From Marthasterias glacialis (taxonomy: Eukaryota; Echinodermata; Asteroidea; Forcipulatida; Asteriidae): a DNA stretch of 64,000 bases. The DNA lies in assembly GCA_911728455.2 (NCBI GenBank), contig OU452230.1, forward strand, positions 4,084,256 to 4,148,255. Direction: 5' to 3'. The translations under genes were made by a program, and so were the position numbers. Shown here in pieces: positions 1-12,012 of the stretch; within the stretch, counting starts at the first letter, position 1; each line of letters starts with the position of its first letter. The notes below the pieces were generated by a model, which worked only from the letters and a program-made list of their open reading frames with translations, had not been told where the DNA came from and searched no databases.

Positions 1-847
1 GAAAGTCTATCGGAACGCCTGTAATCCCGACACCTGAAAGAAAAAGGAGAAAAAATAATTACAAAGTTGCAAATAAAAAAAAAACAATAAAACAAAATCA
101 GGACAATTCTTCATAAATCAATTCCTCCAACACGGCGCCCCTAGAGGGTCACACTGTGACGAAGATAAATTTACTGATAGCGTTCTTTACTCGTGCGCTC
201 GAAATAATTTCGTGCACTCGAAGTAAACAATTTTCTGCGCACAAAATGCCCCCTTTTTGAGCGCAAGAAATGATTTATTTCGTTCCCAACGAAACGCGTT
301 ATTTCGAGAGCACGAAATAATTTTGAGTGCACGAAATGAAGATCTCAAATTACTTCTGTGTTCATTAATTTGTTTTGATCATATTCCCTTCTAGGGGTTC
401 CGTACTTGAAACAAACTTTAACCGACAAAAATAATAATAATTGTTAATTAGCTGGAAAAAAAAAGATTTTCACTAAAATTTGACTGAAAAACGTTTAAAA
501 TGAAACTATTATAACTAGAGTACTTTTCTTAATATTGTTTTCAAAATGTCATGTTTGAACCAGAAAGATTAAAGATTACTTTGTTTCCTGCAGAATTCCT
601 CGTCGCCAGTTTCCATATAACAATCTATAAAAAAAGTATAAAAACAAAATGATAAATTAGAAAAGGAGGGGAGGACAATATTGATACTTATCAACAATAG
701 AACAATACCGATCGATCAAGCCAAACGGTAACAACGGAATAATTGAAAACTGAACGACAGAAACATCACATGCGACGGTATTGGATGCATTGTTATCCAA
801 CAAGAGAACAAAAACAATTACAGTACCAAAATGAAGTGAAGAAATGA
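1..847. other. Intergenic sequence, no gene seen
   Basis: AT-rich DNA with many stops in all frames. Between about 184 and 348 the motif GTGCACGAAATAATTT and its variants recur several times in both orientations, which looks like a decayed repeat. I see no splice-bounded open segment. Confidence 0.5.
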
Positions 848-1972
848 ATGATAACAATAAATGTCTTCAAAAGATGTGTTAACTCAAAAACAAATAACAA
901 TCGCGGCATCACTAACAGTAGCAACAGTCGGTGGTGTAAAATTGTGAAAGATACCGAGGGGATAATTTCGAAATATGGAATGGACGAGTATCTTGAAAGG
1001 TTTGTTAAATCAAGGTCCTCTTTGCTGCGTCTGCATCAAGAAACGGCGTTGATAATGAACGACAGAAGAAAAGTGTTAACCCTATAACCGGGGGGGGGGG
1101 GGAGGGGGAGAGGGGGTGGGGACACATTTTGCCCCTACCAATTATTTCCCATAACTTTTTAACGCTTAATCCGATTAACGCTTAATTTTCTGACTTTTCC
1201 CAAAATATATCTAGGGTCATGTTGGCAAAAAATAATTGATACCAGACATTTGCTGTTGCCATGGCAACCATTTGTTTGACCTTGGGTCGCACGATTTTAC
1301 TGTTTTGCGTGATTTTTAAAACTTTTTAAACATAAATACCTCGCCTTTGATTTCATTGCCAGAAAAGTGATAGTGATGAGTCACGTGATAGTCGGAAATG
1401 GTTTTGGGAATTCATAATGGCCGCCATTTCTGGCGGCCATCTTTGATTTTATGTTTTCAGCCTGTAATTAGGGGGTCAAATTATATCAAGTTTTTCTCTC
1501 TGGGCCCTTGCCGGCGGCCATTTTGATTTTTAAGTGAAAAAGGGCAAAAAACATTTTTTCCCCCAAATGGGATAAATTTATGAATTTGACTCCAGGTGAA
1601 GGTGAGTCCAGTAACTTAATTAGGTTCAAACTATATTGCTCTGGTTAAAATGTACAAGTTTGCCACGTTTCAAAACATTTGGACAAACAAATACAGAAGT
1701 TATGGCAAAAACACGATTTTGGACAAACAAAATGGCAAAAAAAAGTCAAAAACGCCCTTTAGTGACGATTTTTTGAATTTTGTTGACTTCATCATGTAAA
1801 ACTCGGTGAAATGAACATTTGTGGCAAGTTTCATCAAAATCGGCTGAACATTTTGGAAAATACAGAGGGGGGGGGGGGGGCACCATGTCCATCCACAAAA
1901 AAAACCCCGGTCCCGGTAGGGTTAATGTGGGCTAAAAAACATTGGCTCATTAAAATGAACTTAAAGTATTAG
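848..1972 (+). pseudogene. Possible coding fragment interrupted by a MITE
   Basis: An open frame begins at 848 and runs to the TTAA at 1076-1079, where a MITE (1080-1921) is inserted. If the element and one TTAA copy are removed, the same frame continues for another 15 codons after the TTA codon and stops at TAG 1970-1972. The segment after about 928 is polar and protein-like, with charged and aromatic residues (for example KIVKDTEGIISKYGMDEYL). A possible splice acceptor (caacag) lies at 922-927 and would open the exon in phase 2. I do not recognise the protein family. It could be a relic exon, an older transposon ORF, or chance. As it stands the MITE destroys the reading frame. Confidence 0.25.
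1080..1921. mobile_element. TTAA-flanked MITE (piggyBac-like termini), copy 1
   Basis: The element is flanked by TTAA at 1076-1079 and 1922-1925. Its left end starts CCCTATAACCGG and its right end reads CCGGTCCCGGTAGGG, so the ends are imperfect inverted repeats. The interior is closely similar to the second copy at 31528-34829, including an internal palindromic GGCCGCCATTT..GGCGGCCA block (about 1420) and G-tracts just inside both ends. TTAA duplications and CCC-starting termini are hallmarks of the piggyBac superfamily. The length of 842 bp without a transposase frame makes it non-autonomous. The superfamily assignment is an inference from termini and target site alone. Confidence 0.75.
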
Positions 1973-3603
1973 TCTTTGCATGAAGCTCAAGAAGTGTTGA
2001 TGGCATGTCTTTCTATGGCAATACAAAGGTTACATCTGAAAGCTCGCTGATATTAAAGTTCATGCCTGAAACCTTTCCCAGATCCAAATATTTCAGCGAG
2101 AAATTACCTCTTTCTCAAAAACTAAAAAATTACCTCTTTCTCAAAGGACGTCGTTTCTCAAAATGTTTTTATAAACAGCTCTCTGTAGCTCTTTACCAAG
2201 TATGTTTTTGTGGTCATTTATTTTTGGAGTAATTATCAAAAGTATCCCTGCCTTGAACTCTTCCCAAAAGACATTCATGTTTTTATCCCCTTTAATGCAT
2301 GGCGTTTCCACTGTGGGAAATTCAAGGGGGGTTAATCCTATGGAAGATGATCCCCAAGGGGATTAATCATATCGGGATAATGCAAAGGGATGATCCTACG
2401 ACCCTATAGGGGTATTCTTAAAGTTGACGCACGCAGACTTTGTATATTCCCTCTGGGATTCACGCAACAGCAGTCAAGCAAAAATCAATATAAAAACCAT
2501 GCAACAAAGACAGCAGCAACACCGCTGATAACACGATGGAAAATAACTTACCAGGCGTTGTGAATGGTGTCAGTATCTCTCTCGTAATTCGTTTGTTGGT
2601 GGTCTTATTAATCGTTGAAATCTAATGAGAAAAATACACATTCAGCCATGTAATAAACTAGTAAAAGACCTTATGCATTGACGTCATTACGCCACTATCT
2701 TAGAGGTAAGACGATCGCCAAACAATGAAAAACCCACATCTATGTACGCGCGGTGCACGTGTTCAGCAGACATTGAGCTTTGGGTCATGTGACCTCAGTC
2801 ACACGCGCAGCGTAAACGCACACAATCTAAGGTGCGTGGGCGGGGCTTGTTGCCAAAGCCGGAACGGTCTATATAATAACTACAATACGCAGTTCTTATA
2901 TAGCGCTTTATCAAATGACGTCATAGGTTTATATTTCTTCTTTGCTTCGCAGTTTGTTCTTTTTACCAACTTTATGACATCGGGGTAAGGTTGTGATTCA
3001 TATATATATCAAGTTTTAAAGCTACTGAGGTAAATACAATTAGAGAAGCCTCTTGTCATGGGATACTGCTATGTTAAAGATGCTTCTTCCGATTTTTGGC
3101 CATTTCGACCCGAAAAGTGGATTGTCAGGATCCCGATACTTTCTCACGTCCTTCAGCCATGTACAGACAATATTGCATGTTACATGAATTCTGTGTATTG
3201 TCCGGGCTTGGCATTTGCGGTTTTTTTTTCTTTTTTGAATGTTTTCGTTTTGAAACGGCGTCAACTATCAATAGTCGCTCAGACAACAAAATAAACAAAC
3301 AAGTAAAAAGAAAGAAAAAAAAATACATAAAGAAATTAAGTTTGCACTTACTCCAAACACATATTTGTATCCGTAATGAAGACTTTCGAAGTGATAAAAT
3401 GGTCTCGACTGTGAATTGAAAAGACGCAAAGAAAGAGAGTTTGAATGATTAACCAGTTATCGGTGAATTAAGAGGATGTTAAGTTGTTAATGCATCGGGA
3501 AGAGGTTTTTATTCAAAAGATGCGGTCACTAATTGTCCACTGACTGAAAATTCATGGCGTAGGGTGAACGATTAGGGGAAAACTAAACCAGAATATATTT
3601 GCC
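1926..3603. other. Intergenic sequence
   Basis: No supported gene. Short frames at 2005-2232 and 2725-2988 lack splice or protein-family support. A CRE-like TGACGTCA occurs near 2679. The string CTTATATAGCGCTTTA near 2896 resembles ends of dispersed repeats common in marine invertebrates. A GAG/GTAAGA donor-like site occurs at about 2706 without a clear exon. Confidence 0.4.
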
Positions 3604-3604
3604 A

Positions 3605-4067
3605 GAAACAAAGAAACAAAGAAACAAAGAAACAAAGAAACAAAGAAACAAAGAAACAAAGAAACAAAGAAACAAAGAAACAAAGAAACAAAGAAACAAA
3701 GAAACAAAGAAACAAAGAAACAAAGAAACAAAGAAACAAAGAAACAAAGAAACAAAGAAACAAAGAAACAAAGAAACAAAGAAACAAAGAAACAAAGAAA
3801 CAAAGAAACAAAGAAACAAAGAAACAAAGAAACAAAGAAACAAAGAAACAAAGAAACAAAGAAACAAAGAAACAAAGAAACAAAGAAACAAAGAAACAAA
3901 GAAACAAAGAAACAAAGAAACAAAGAAACAAAGAAACAAAGAAACAAAGAAACAAAGAAACAAAGAAACAAAGAAACAAAGAAACAAAGAAACAAAGAAA
4001 CAAAGAAACAAAGAAACAAAGAAACAAAGAAACAAAGAAACAAAGAAACAAAGAAACAAAGAAACAA
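3605..4067. repeat. Perfect 8-bp microsatellite (GAAACAAA)n
   Basis: About 58 uninterrupted copies of an 8-base unit, with no substitutions that I can see over 463 bases. Because the unit is not a multiple of three and contains no stop in any phase in either direction, long apparent frames cross it. These are artefacts of the repeat. Confidence 0.98.
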
Positions 4068-4869
4068 CCCGTCAAGGGCAAAATTTTGAATCTTACAATC
4101 TCCCCCGTATTTTTTCCTCTATATGATACCAGTAAGCCGATGCATAAAAAAAAAAAAAAAAAAAATGAATGTTGTATGAAGTTCGAATGATTTACAGGCT
4201 GAGTGCTGTTTTCGTGAAAATCCTCACTGACTCTTAATCTAACTTTTTCGTGTGCGTCATGGATTATTTACCTCGTTATTTTAATTATGTAAGTTTGCAA
4301 ATGTTGCTTTTCGGAGCTGCCTGAGAAGTTCAATCGTTTCATCCAGGTAACAAGATTGGAGATCTCACCAGATGGTTTTATGGAATAAGTCAACTTACTG
4401 TGATAATCTATCTTGTCAAGACGGCTAAGAAGTTGACGTTTCTCGATAAGTCATCTTGGCAAGACGACATAGGATTAGTCAAACAAGGAAGTCGTCTTAG
4501 TGAGATTATCACGTTAGGTCGACTTATGTGTCAGCAACATTTGTACTGGCGGGGTAACGTATCATGGTCCAGTCGACATTTTCATCAAACAAACGTTAGA
4601 GGTGATTTGACCAGGAAGTTTATTTCGTTAAATTATGGTTAAGCACCACGCCACTCCTGAACCACCGTACAAAACATAAAACACATGTCAAACAATACAA
4701 ATAAATACCGTAGTTTTCAGTCCAGACAGAGAGCAATTGGTGTAAGAAAGAGCATTCGGTCTCAACTCCCCTGGTTCAATTCTGAACAGTCTCACTGTAT
4801 ACCTGTCGATTCCTTTAAGAGAAAGAAAGTAGAACCGCTCTGTTGTAGCATTTTCATTTTAAACGGGTA
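4068..4869. other. Intergenic sequence
   Basis: No supported gene. A 20-base poly(A) run lies at about 4146-4165. Short frames at 4400-4642 and 4685-4870 show no family signature or good splice sites. Confidence 0.4.
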
Positions 4870-4870
4870 A

Positions 4871-5555
4871 CCTTTTTGAGGTATGGCGGATACTGTGAAA
4901 ATAGGAGCGCACTGTTCAGTTTTTGGTTTGTACGGACACATTTACCCAAACCAATTACTGCCCTACTCATGTGTTCACCATATCTCAAAATGGTTGACAC
5001 ATTACCAGGACACTTATAGCTGATCCATTAAGCACCGCCTACCTTAGCAACTGCCTAGCAACAGAACACGGTGTGACTTTCTCGCCATGATCACAACTGC
5101 GGTTCCGTTGCGGCCACACACACGTATCGGATACACACACATACATGGTTTTCGTGAACGGTATGAATTAAGTTTTGTGGCTTTTTGAGTAGTGCATAGA
5201 GTCCAAAGAACAATGTAGACAACAACAGTGTCCAACCAATTTTACACGACTGTACAGTGCTGTGGGGTTTGCACCAACAGAAATACGAAAACATTCAAAC
5301 CAAACAAAAGTTAGTACAGTTGTGTGTGCTGACGTGCGTCGGAACAATGGCGGCGGTTCGTTTACTTTTCTAGTTGAATTTTAACGCGTTGGACTTTTGT
5401 TGGGCTTTCCGTAGCGTTGCCAAGGCTGTGATTGGTCAATACGTTTAGTAGGCGGGGCTTAATGGATCGGTCTATTGGTTCGGGTATTCATTTGTATGCT
5501 GACATCCAAAACCAAACAGTGCACTCTTATAATAGTGTCCGTCATACCTCAAAAG
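4871..5555. mobile_element. Inverted-repeat DNA element carrying a nested MITE
   Basis: The two ends are roughly 50-bp imperfect inverted repeats: the left begins CCTTTTTGAGGTATGGCGGA and the right, reverse-complemented, begins GCCTTTTGAGGTATGACGGA. Similarity continues inward through the GCACTGTT..GTTTTGG block. Between them is a second element (5019-5472), leaving only about 230 bp of the outer element. The target-site duplication is not clear. No transposase is present. Confidence 0.65.
5019..5472. mobile_element. MITE family B, copy 1 (nested)
   Basis: The ends are GCTGATCCATTAAGC and GCTTAATGGATCGGTC, an inverted repeat flanked by TA on each side (5017-5018 and 5473-5474). This suggests a TA target as in Tc1/mariner-type elements. 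A second copy lies at 21002-21472 in the opposite orientation, sharing the interior that includes the GTATCGGATAC region and the AGTCACGCC-type block. Short minus-strand frames inside (5044-5294) are not conserved well enough to call genes. Confidence 0.75.
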
Positions 5556-5556
5556 G

Positions 5557-6686
5557 CTGACTATCTTTGAAACAAACTGATTGGGCTGCAGCTTGAGGGC
5601 AGGATAAAGACAAGGTTTAGGATCGGAAGAAGAGATTGAAACAAATATCAACCCTACTCAGACAACTACTGTATAAAGGGAAATTACATCATTGCTTTCG
5701 GAAGGGTGAATTTACCTACCACAATCCTCTATTTTTGTCTAATAAATACACCTTGAAAATTCAGCAAATTCGATGAGGAATAAGTTAAGAGAAAAATAAT
5801 GAGAAACGGTTAATGTTTTGTCAGTGTTTTTGTGCTCGTTCTTATCGGGCTTATCTTCGATTTGTAGAAATTTCGGATGACCTTTCGTCGATATTGCCAG
5901 TGTTTAAAACTAAATAACACTTCTTTTAAGGATTGATACTGGTATGAGCTTTATAATGAGCAGGATTTTGGATTGAAAGTGACGATTTTATGTTCGCCAA
6001 TTACTGTATATAGTCTTAGAAGGCAGTATTGATTTAAGAATCAACTCAGATCTTGGCACCACTCATGATTCAGTATCAGTCAGCGCGTCCATGAGATATT
6101 TCTTGTTGGTTCTTTATTCAGCCTGTGGGACGTTTGACTCCAACGTTTATGCCCGACAATTGTACGATTGTTTTCGATATTTGAACGACCGATCCGTTGT
6201 GTCCGACAAACCACTATGTCAGCCATCTTGTTGGACAGAATAAGTTGAGGGACACAACTGCAACAACGCAGTGGTTTGTTGGACATACCCGGTAAGGGTT
6301 GGGGCATAACTGAGCGGGTTTAGCATAAAGGCCCAAGTCAGTTGCCAGACATATAGGGTCCATTCCCGCAAATAAATGTAATCATGTGCATTACCTGGAT
6401 GCCAAACCTGAAAAAAGTGCATCTGCGAATTTCCCAATTTCCTATCCAGAATGCCAAAAAAATAAAAAATAAAAAAAATAAATAAATAAATAAAAATACA
6501 TCATAATAATAATAAAATAAAATGCAGCCATTGGCTACTTGAGACCCTCGGTCTTCAGCGCAGTTTGACTGAGGCTGGGAGATACGGCTGCCGCCCACAA
6601 ATGAGATACCGCAAAACGCAAATATTTCCGCATCGTACGTTATGATGTTGCACATCTTGTAGTGACTATTGTTTATTTGGTTTTCG
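5557..6686. other. Intergenic sequence
   Basis: No supported gene. A TAAA-rich stretch lies at 6465-6525. TGTCCGAC-type motifs near 6180-6280 resemble the minisatellite unit at 10267-10440 and suggest a decayed dispersed relative of it. Confidence 0.4.
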
Positions 6687-6968
6687 GTATATCTACTTTG
6701 CTATATACAGTAGATTGTTCGTGTGAGAACTTGTCCTGTTATTATTCTACTATCGCGGGGTAGATTTCGGAATTCGGGGGGACATTTAGTTCTGAAAAGA
6801 ACCGTCCTGCTTATTAAGTACTACCCGGGGAGGTAGGAAATCGGCCGGGACTACTACTACTTTCGCTTATTGGATCGAGGGGACTTCTCGGATAACTTCA
6901 CTAGCGCGGAGTGAGTTTATTGGTCTCAACGCTTCGACTTGCCTGCTCTAGTCATCGTCAGGAGACTG
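6687..6968 (-). mobile_element. Dispersed repeat with hammerhead-like end, copy 1
   Basis: About 280 bp are similar to 18706-18995, from a shared CTACTTTGC..ACAGTAGATTG start to a shared GGTCTCAACG..GGAGACTG end. On the minus strand the last 47 bases read as stem strand GTCTC, then a CTGACGA core-like string, a GACTAG/AAGTC hairpin, then GAAG. This is the layout of a minimal hammerhead ribozyme, although the core is mutated in this copy. Hammerhead motifs are known in Penelope-like retroelements, so a relation is possible but not shown. Confidence 0.55.
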
Positions 6969-6972
6969 AAGA

Positions 6973-9822
6973 GTGTTTGGGATGCTGGTCTCTTTATAGG
7001 AATTCAGAGGTTTCAGTGTAGAGTCTGCACTGGTTCTTCTGAAAGGAACACTTTGGTTACGGACAATAATTTACGATTCTTGTAGAATATTCGACTATTT
7101 ACCTGTTATGTTGAAGTCCCACGTCAAATTACCATCCAGCGCCCACCAGCTGTCGTTGACCTGACGTGTGTGAAACATGACATGATAGTGTATTTCGGCT
7201 GAAACAAATTGGAATTATTTTATAAATAGGACATTTAATTATTATTGGATGGAAATGGTGTGTCTTAGATGCACTAAACGTGTGTGAACAGCAATATTAG
7301 CAACTGTTACGCTATGTCTAACATAATGAGTAGGACATAGCGTTGGTTAGAACGCTCTGGAAGTAAACTCTAGAAGGCTAGCGAAAGCCTCAATGTAGTG
7401 TATTTTTTATTTAATATTTATTTATTTTTATTTTTTTAAAGGAGCTGTACTTGATGTTTTTTGTTTTTGTTTTTGTTTATTTATTTTTTGTTTTACACTT
7501 TGGGCTTAGGCCTAACCCTCAGTGTTTTTAACGAGAACAAAAAGGACATTAGAAAACCAGTTTTAACAACGCACAATGTCGCTCTGAAAAAGATATCTAG
7601 TTTGTCGGTCACAATAAGTCGGACATACTGGTCCATGTCGGACACAATGATCCGTCGTGACAACAACCCTTGTTAATGATTCGACTACGTACGATCTTAC
7701 CTGATTTCAGTATAGATTGGTTTTAAGGAAAGAGATGTATTAACATGCTCTTGAAAATGTAAGCATTGGGCATAGTCTGGTTCCCTGACCAAAGATTCCG
7801 CGACGACGCCTGTTAAAAATTTCTAGTTCAGGTATCTATGGCACGCCAAAGTGAACGTTATTCAACTCTGCGCGTTAAATTGTGGTAACATAAAAATACA
7901 CAATATTTGAAATAAATATTCAACAACTTTACAAGCTATGTTACCATTTACATTCGTTGTTCAACATAAAATAAAAAAAAAAAACAAAAAAAAACGAAAA
8001 AGCAATTATAATAAAATTAAAATAAATAAATAAAAAGGGCAATATAGCCTTCATAAAATCTCTTTCAAAAACATATGTAAACGCAGTGAAAACCATATTG
8101 CCAACATCTTTGTCTTTGTTGTAAAAAAAAATCGCCACTTCAGTGAAAACTACTATCTCAATATTGTAATAAAAAACAAGTCACGGTGGCGAATGTATAT
8201 CAAAATATTTGAAAAATACGTGTCAACATTGCTCAATATTGCCGGTAAAAATTATAGACATCAACATTCACGTGACCACCGTCCTACACCGAGTCCTAGT
8301 CTGGTTTCCAGTCCGCATCCTTCTTTTAAAGACATGTTTGATGTATATGTTTATGTAGGTAAGAGCGAAATCATGTAGTCATATGAAATTCAAGTAATTA
8401 AGAAGAAACCACAGTTTGGCCAATAAAATCATTTTGAAATTAAAGTTTTAACGCATCATAGAGAGGCTTTTTGACAGACACACATATAGAAAACAAAATA
8501 AAAATAAAAACCGGAACGCACTCGATGTCGATGTGTATTTTGCAGTGTTGCCACAGTGTTCATGCAGGTTAAATAAAGTCTGCTTTGGCGTGCGTGTAGA
8601 CGCATGTTTTAAAATGTTTTTTTTCGTGTGTGTGTGTGTGTGTGTATTGTTGTGTATTGTATAGTGTTGTCAAAAGTTGCCGTGCTGTGTTGAATAAATT
8701 CCGCTTTGGCGTGCCATAGGTATCACCCACGGTTAAAATACAGAACATAACGCAACATGTCAGGGCCGTGGTCATCACTAGGGAAGCCCTGTCTCCAACG
8801 GAAGTAATACAACTTTTTTTATATGGGGATGGATTTTCTTTAGTCATGTTAATTAATAGTTGAAACAACATCAACCAGTGTAAAGTACGTCGATCTGAGC
8901 GTGAACTCAGAAAGTCCAGGATCGACGGCCGACAGTACTTACATGATTGATTCCTTTATCCAATCCGTTATCAATTCAAAGATGTACTGGGAAGTTTTTT
9001 CCCCCACGCACTGCTTCACTGTGGAACTCTTTGCCTGTATACTGTTTCCCTGCTGGCTATAATCTTTCTCAATTTAAGCAGAGTGTAAACAGTTTTCTTC
9101 TGCCCTAATTTCTTCTGCTTTCTTTCTCTTTTCTTTGTAGCCTCACCTAGAGTGACATTGTACCCTTTGATGGGCGAGTTACATAATAATGGAGAAAAAA
9201 TAAAAACATAAAAAAATACAACCCGCGACACCCATACACGCCCGGAACAATTGTCTGACCACCAACGGCACTATCCAAATGTTGACGACAAAGAGTTTGG
9301 ATACTTTCGGAAAAGGGGGAATCCCTCCTTTTTGGTAACATTTCATTGGGTTATACCGAACCCTAAAATCGACAGGAGAATGGTCAGGGATTATTGGGTC
9401 TAGGAACCAGACTTGTATCAGGCTTAACAAGGTTGCTCAATTACGGAAACAATTTTACGAAAAAATTACGGAAGTTAATATTGAAGCCATTTTCACAGAT
9501 AAGGCTTGGGACAAGTTTTTTTTTTAACAATTCAAGATTATACGTTACGTAGTGCTTTGATGCAGAGTTGTGTCCCCTTCTTTGCGTGCAGTAGCAGAAT
9601 CGTGAGGAGAAGTAATTTCATGGTCCCTGAACGTTGCCCACCAGTTTACGCAGGTTCTGAAAGAAACACAGAACAATTATTTTCACAGGATGGGAAATAA
9701 CCTTATAGTTTACCCCATACTCGTATCAAAAAGTTGTCTTTCAGGTTGAAGTGTCGTGAATGAAACTAACCACTTTTCATGCGCAGACTACGCCTAAAAG
9801 TGTCCATGAAAAAGAGAAAGAT
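6973..9822. other. Intergenic sequence
   Basis: No supported gene. The region contains AT-rich runs (7405-7500, 7970-8035), a (TG)n stretch at about 8623-8645, and scattered TGTCGGAC-type strings near 7605-7660. A possible tiny exon at 8311-8357 (acceptor tttccag, donor gtaaga) is too short to support. Confidence 0.4.
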
Positions 9823-9976
9823 GAGGAGGAGGAGGAGGAGGAGGAAGAGGAGGAGGAGGAGGAGGAGGAGGAGGAGGAGGAGGAGGAGGAGGAGGAGGAG
9901 GAGGAGGAGGAGGAGGAGGAGGAGGAGGAGGAGGAGGAGGAGGAAGAGGAGGAGGAGGAGGAGGAGGAGGAGGAGG
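9823..9976. repeat. (GAG)n trinucleotide microsatellite
   Basis: About 50 GAG units with two GAA interruptions. Apparent poly-Glu, poly-Arg, poly-Ser and poly-Pro frames across it on either strand are products of the repeat. Confidence 0.97.
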
Positions 9977-10266
9977 GCGGCAAATCAACTACTCTGCCCC
10001 CCTACCCAAAGAGTCCCCATACGCCTATGAACATGTATCTCTTTATAGGAAGGTGGGAATACCACCAATAAAGAACTCTTTGAAACAGGCTGGCGTACAT
10101 AATTTTCAACATTTTTTTTAGTAATTATGATAAAGTATTCAAAAATGTGATTTTGAACGCACTGAACAAGTTTAATTTATACGTGTGTTACCGTGGCCAT
10201 TACGTGTGATATAGGCCATGGTTTCTGAGAACTGATTTGGACCTCTGAGTCCGATCAATTTTGTCA

Positions 10267-10440
10267 AACAAATCATTATGTCCCACGCATTGTGTCCGAC
10301 AAACCATTATATCCCACGCATTGTATCCAACAGACCATTATGTCCCACGCATTGTGTCCGACAAACCATTATGTCCGACGAACCATTATTTCTCACGCAT
10401 GTGACAAACCATTGTGTCCGACTAACTATTATGCCCGGAC
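10267..10440. repeat. 31-bp minisatellite, about 5 diverged copies
   Basis: The unit is close to CCATTATGTCCCACGCATTG followed by TGTCCGACAAA. Three copies are near-regular at 31-bp spacing (10267-10362), followed by two truncated or rearranged copies. No coding role is evident. Confidence 0.8.
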
Positions 10441-11160
10441 CTTAGTCGCCAACAAACCTTGACGGACCATATGGTCCATGTGGGACATACTACTACTGGT
10501 AACATATGTTTCAGCAACTTGTAGTGGGATGTAAATCATCATTTCATAAAATGAAGTTCAGGAGTATCACATTGTAGGCTTTTCGTTTAATCCGGAAAAG
10601 GATTATGAACATTTTCATTGAAAAGTAAAAAAGAGAGAGAGAAAAGAGAGAGAGAGAGAAAAAGAATTGTTTATCCAAAATGAAAGGATACGTCTAGTTC
10701 AACTACCCAATACTCTAAGAAGAGGACAGAGGAACTACACGCAAGAGCACATTATAACGCAACCTTTAAAGACAACCGAAACACACGGTCTCTTAGAAAT
10801 TATATAAATGAACAAACAAAAAAAGAAACAAAAAGAAGAAAAAAGTAAATTAAAAAACTATTTGCTCTGTCTTCCGAATGTCTCATTTTCCCGATACGAC
10901 TGAATCCTTACATAAAAATGCTATAAAAACTCTGTTTTATAATAATTCATTTTTCTGCAGCTTAAAGGACTTTGGGACTGATTATTATTAATACTGATGC
11001 GTGAACACACACGACCTTCTGCTCACTCCAGGGAAATAAAGACAGCTTCATTTTTTTTTAAGATAGAAGCTGTAATCATTTCCCCCCTTCTTCTTTTGTT
11101 TTTGTCGTTGTTGATATTCTATATCCCTCCATTGTGGACAACTTTGTTTAAACACCCCCC
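10441..11160. other. Intergenic sequence
   Basis: No gene seen. Purine-rich GA stretch at 10627-10665 and A-rich sequence at 10805-10850. Confidence 0.4.
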
Positions 11161-11335
11161 CTAAAAAAAAAATAATAATTTAATAATAATAATAATAAAT
11201 AAATAAATACATAAATAAATAAATAAATAAAAACAAATAATAAATAAATAAATAAATAAAAACAAATAATAAATAAATAAATAAATAAAAACAAATAATA
11301 AATAAATAAATAAATAAAAACAAAATAAAAAAGAA
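11161..11335. repeat. AT-rich microsatellite with higher-order unit
   Basis: TAAA-type repeats in which a block of AAACAAATAA plus four to five TAAA units recurs about three times at roughly 28-30-bp spacing (11230-11325). This shows a secondary tandem amplification. Confidence 0.9.
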
Positions 11336-11608
11336 ACATTAATTGTGCTGATAAATCAGAATAGACACTCTCAAAAACCGGAAAAGTGAATTAAATGAAA
11401 TCTGGTTTTTTATAACGTCATAGAAAACTTGTTGAAATATAGATAGAATCATATATATAGCGCGGTGACCATCATGACTCCGAAGGTCCGTTAATAGTTA
11501 GAGGTGTGGGTTGGTGGAATAACTTCTCAGTTTTTAGCTCAGGTAATAATGCACATCTGACAGCTGAAGCAAAAGCAAAAACAAAATAAATCCGCAACGC
11601 ATTCCAAA

Positions 11609-12010
11609 AGGAATTTTACTGTCCAACAAAGGAATGCCACTGTCCAACAAAGGAACGTCACTGTCCAAAAAAGGAATTTCACTGTCCAACAAGGGAACTT
11701 CACTGTCCAACAAAGGAAGTTCACTGTCCAACAAAGGGACTTCACGGTCCTACAAAGGAACTTCACTGCCAACAAAGGGGAATTTCACTCTCCAACAAAG
11801 GGACTTCACTGTCCTACAAAGGAACTTCACTGCCAACAAAGGAATTTCACTCTCCAACAAAGGGACTTCACTGTCCTACAAAGGAACTTCACTGCCAACA
11901 AAGGAATTTCACTCTCCAACAAAGGGACTTCACTGTCCAACAAGGGAACTTCACTGTCCAACAAAGGAATTTCACTCTCCAACAAAGGAATTTCACTGTC
12001 CAACAAAGGG
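11609..12010. repeat. 21-bp minisatellite, about 19 copies
   Basis: The unit is close to GGAATTTCACTGTCCAACAAA, with variants GGAACTTCACTGCCAACAAA and GGGACTTCACTGTCC. Because 21 is a multiple of three, a frame stays open through much of it on both strands (LSNKGTS-like on plus, LLDSEVP-like on minus). Copies that are one base short shift the frame, and there is no splice context, so I do not call a gene. Confidence 0.93.
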
Positions 12011-12012
12011 AT

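Noticed and set aside
3552-4126. Long frames on both strands (poly-KQRNKET on plus, poly-FLCFFVS on minus)
   Set aside because: They are translations of an 8-bp microsatellite that lacks stops in every frame; no gene context.
9760-10071. Poly-Glu/Arg/Ser/Pro frames
   Set aside because: Produced by the (GAG)n array.
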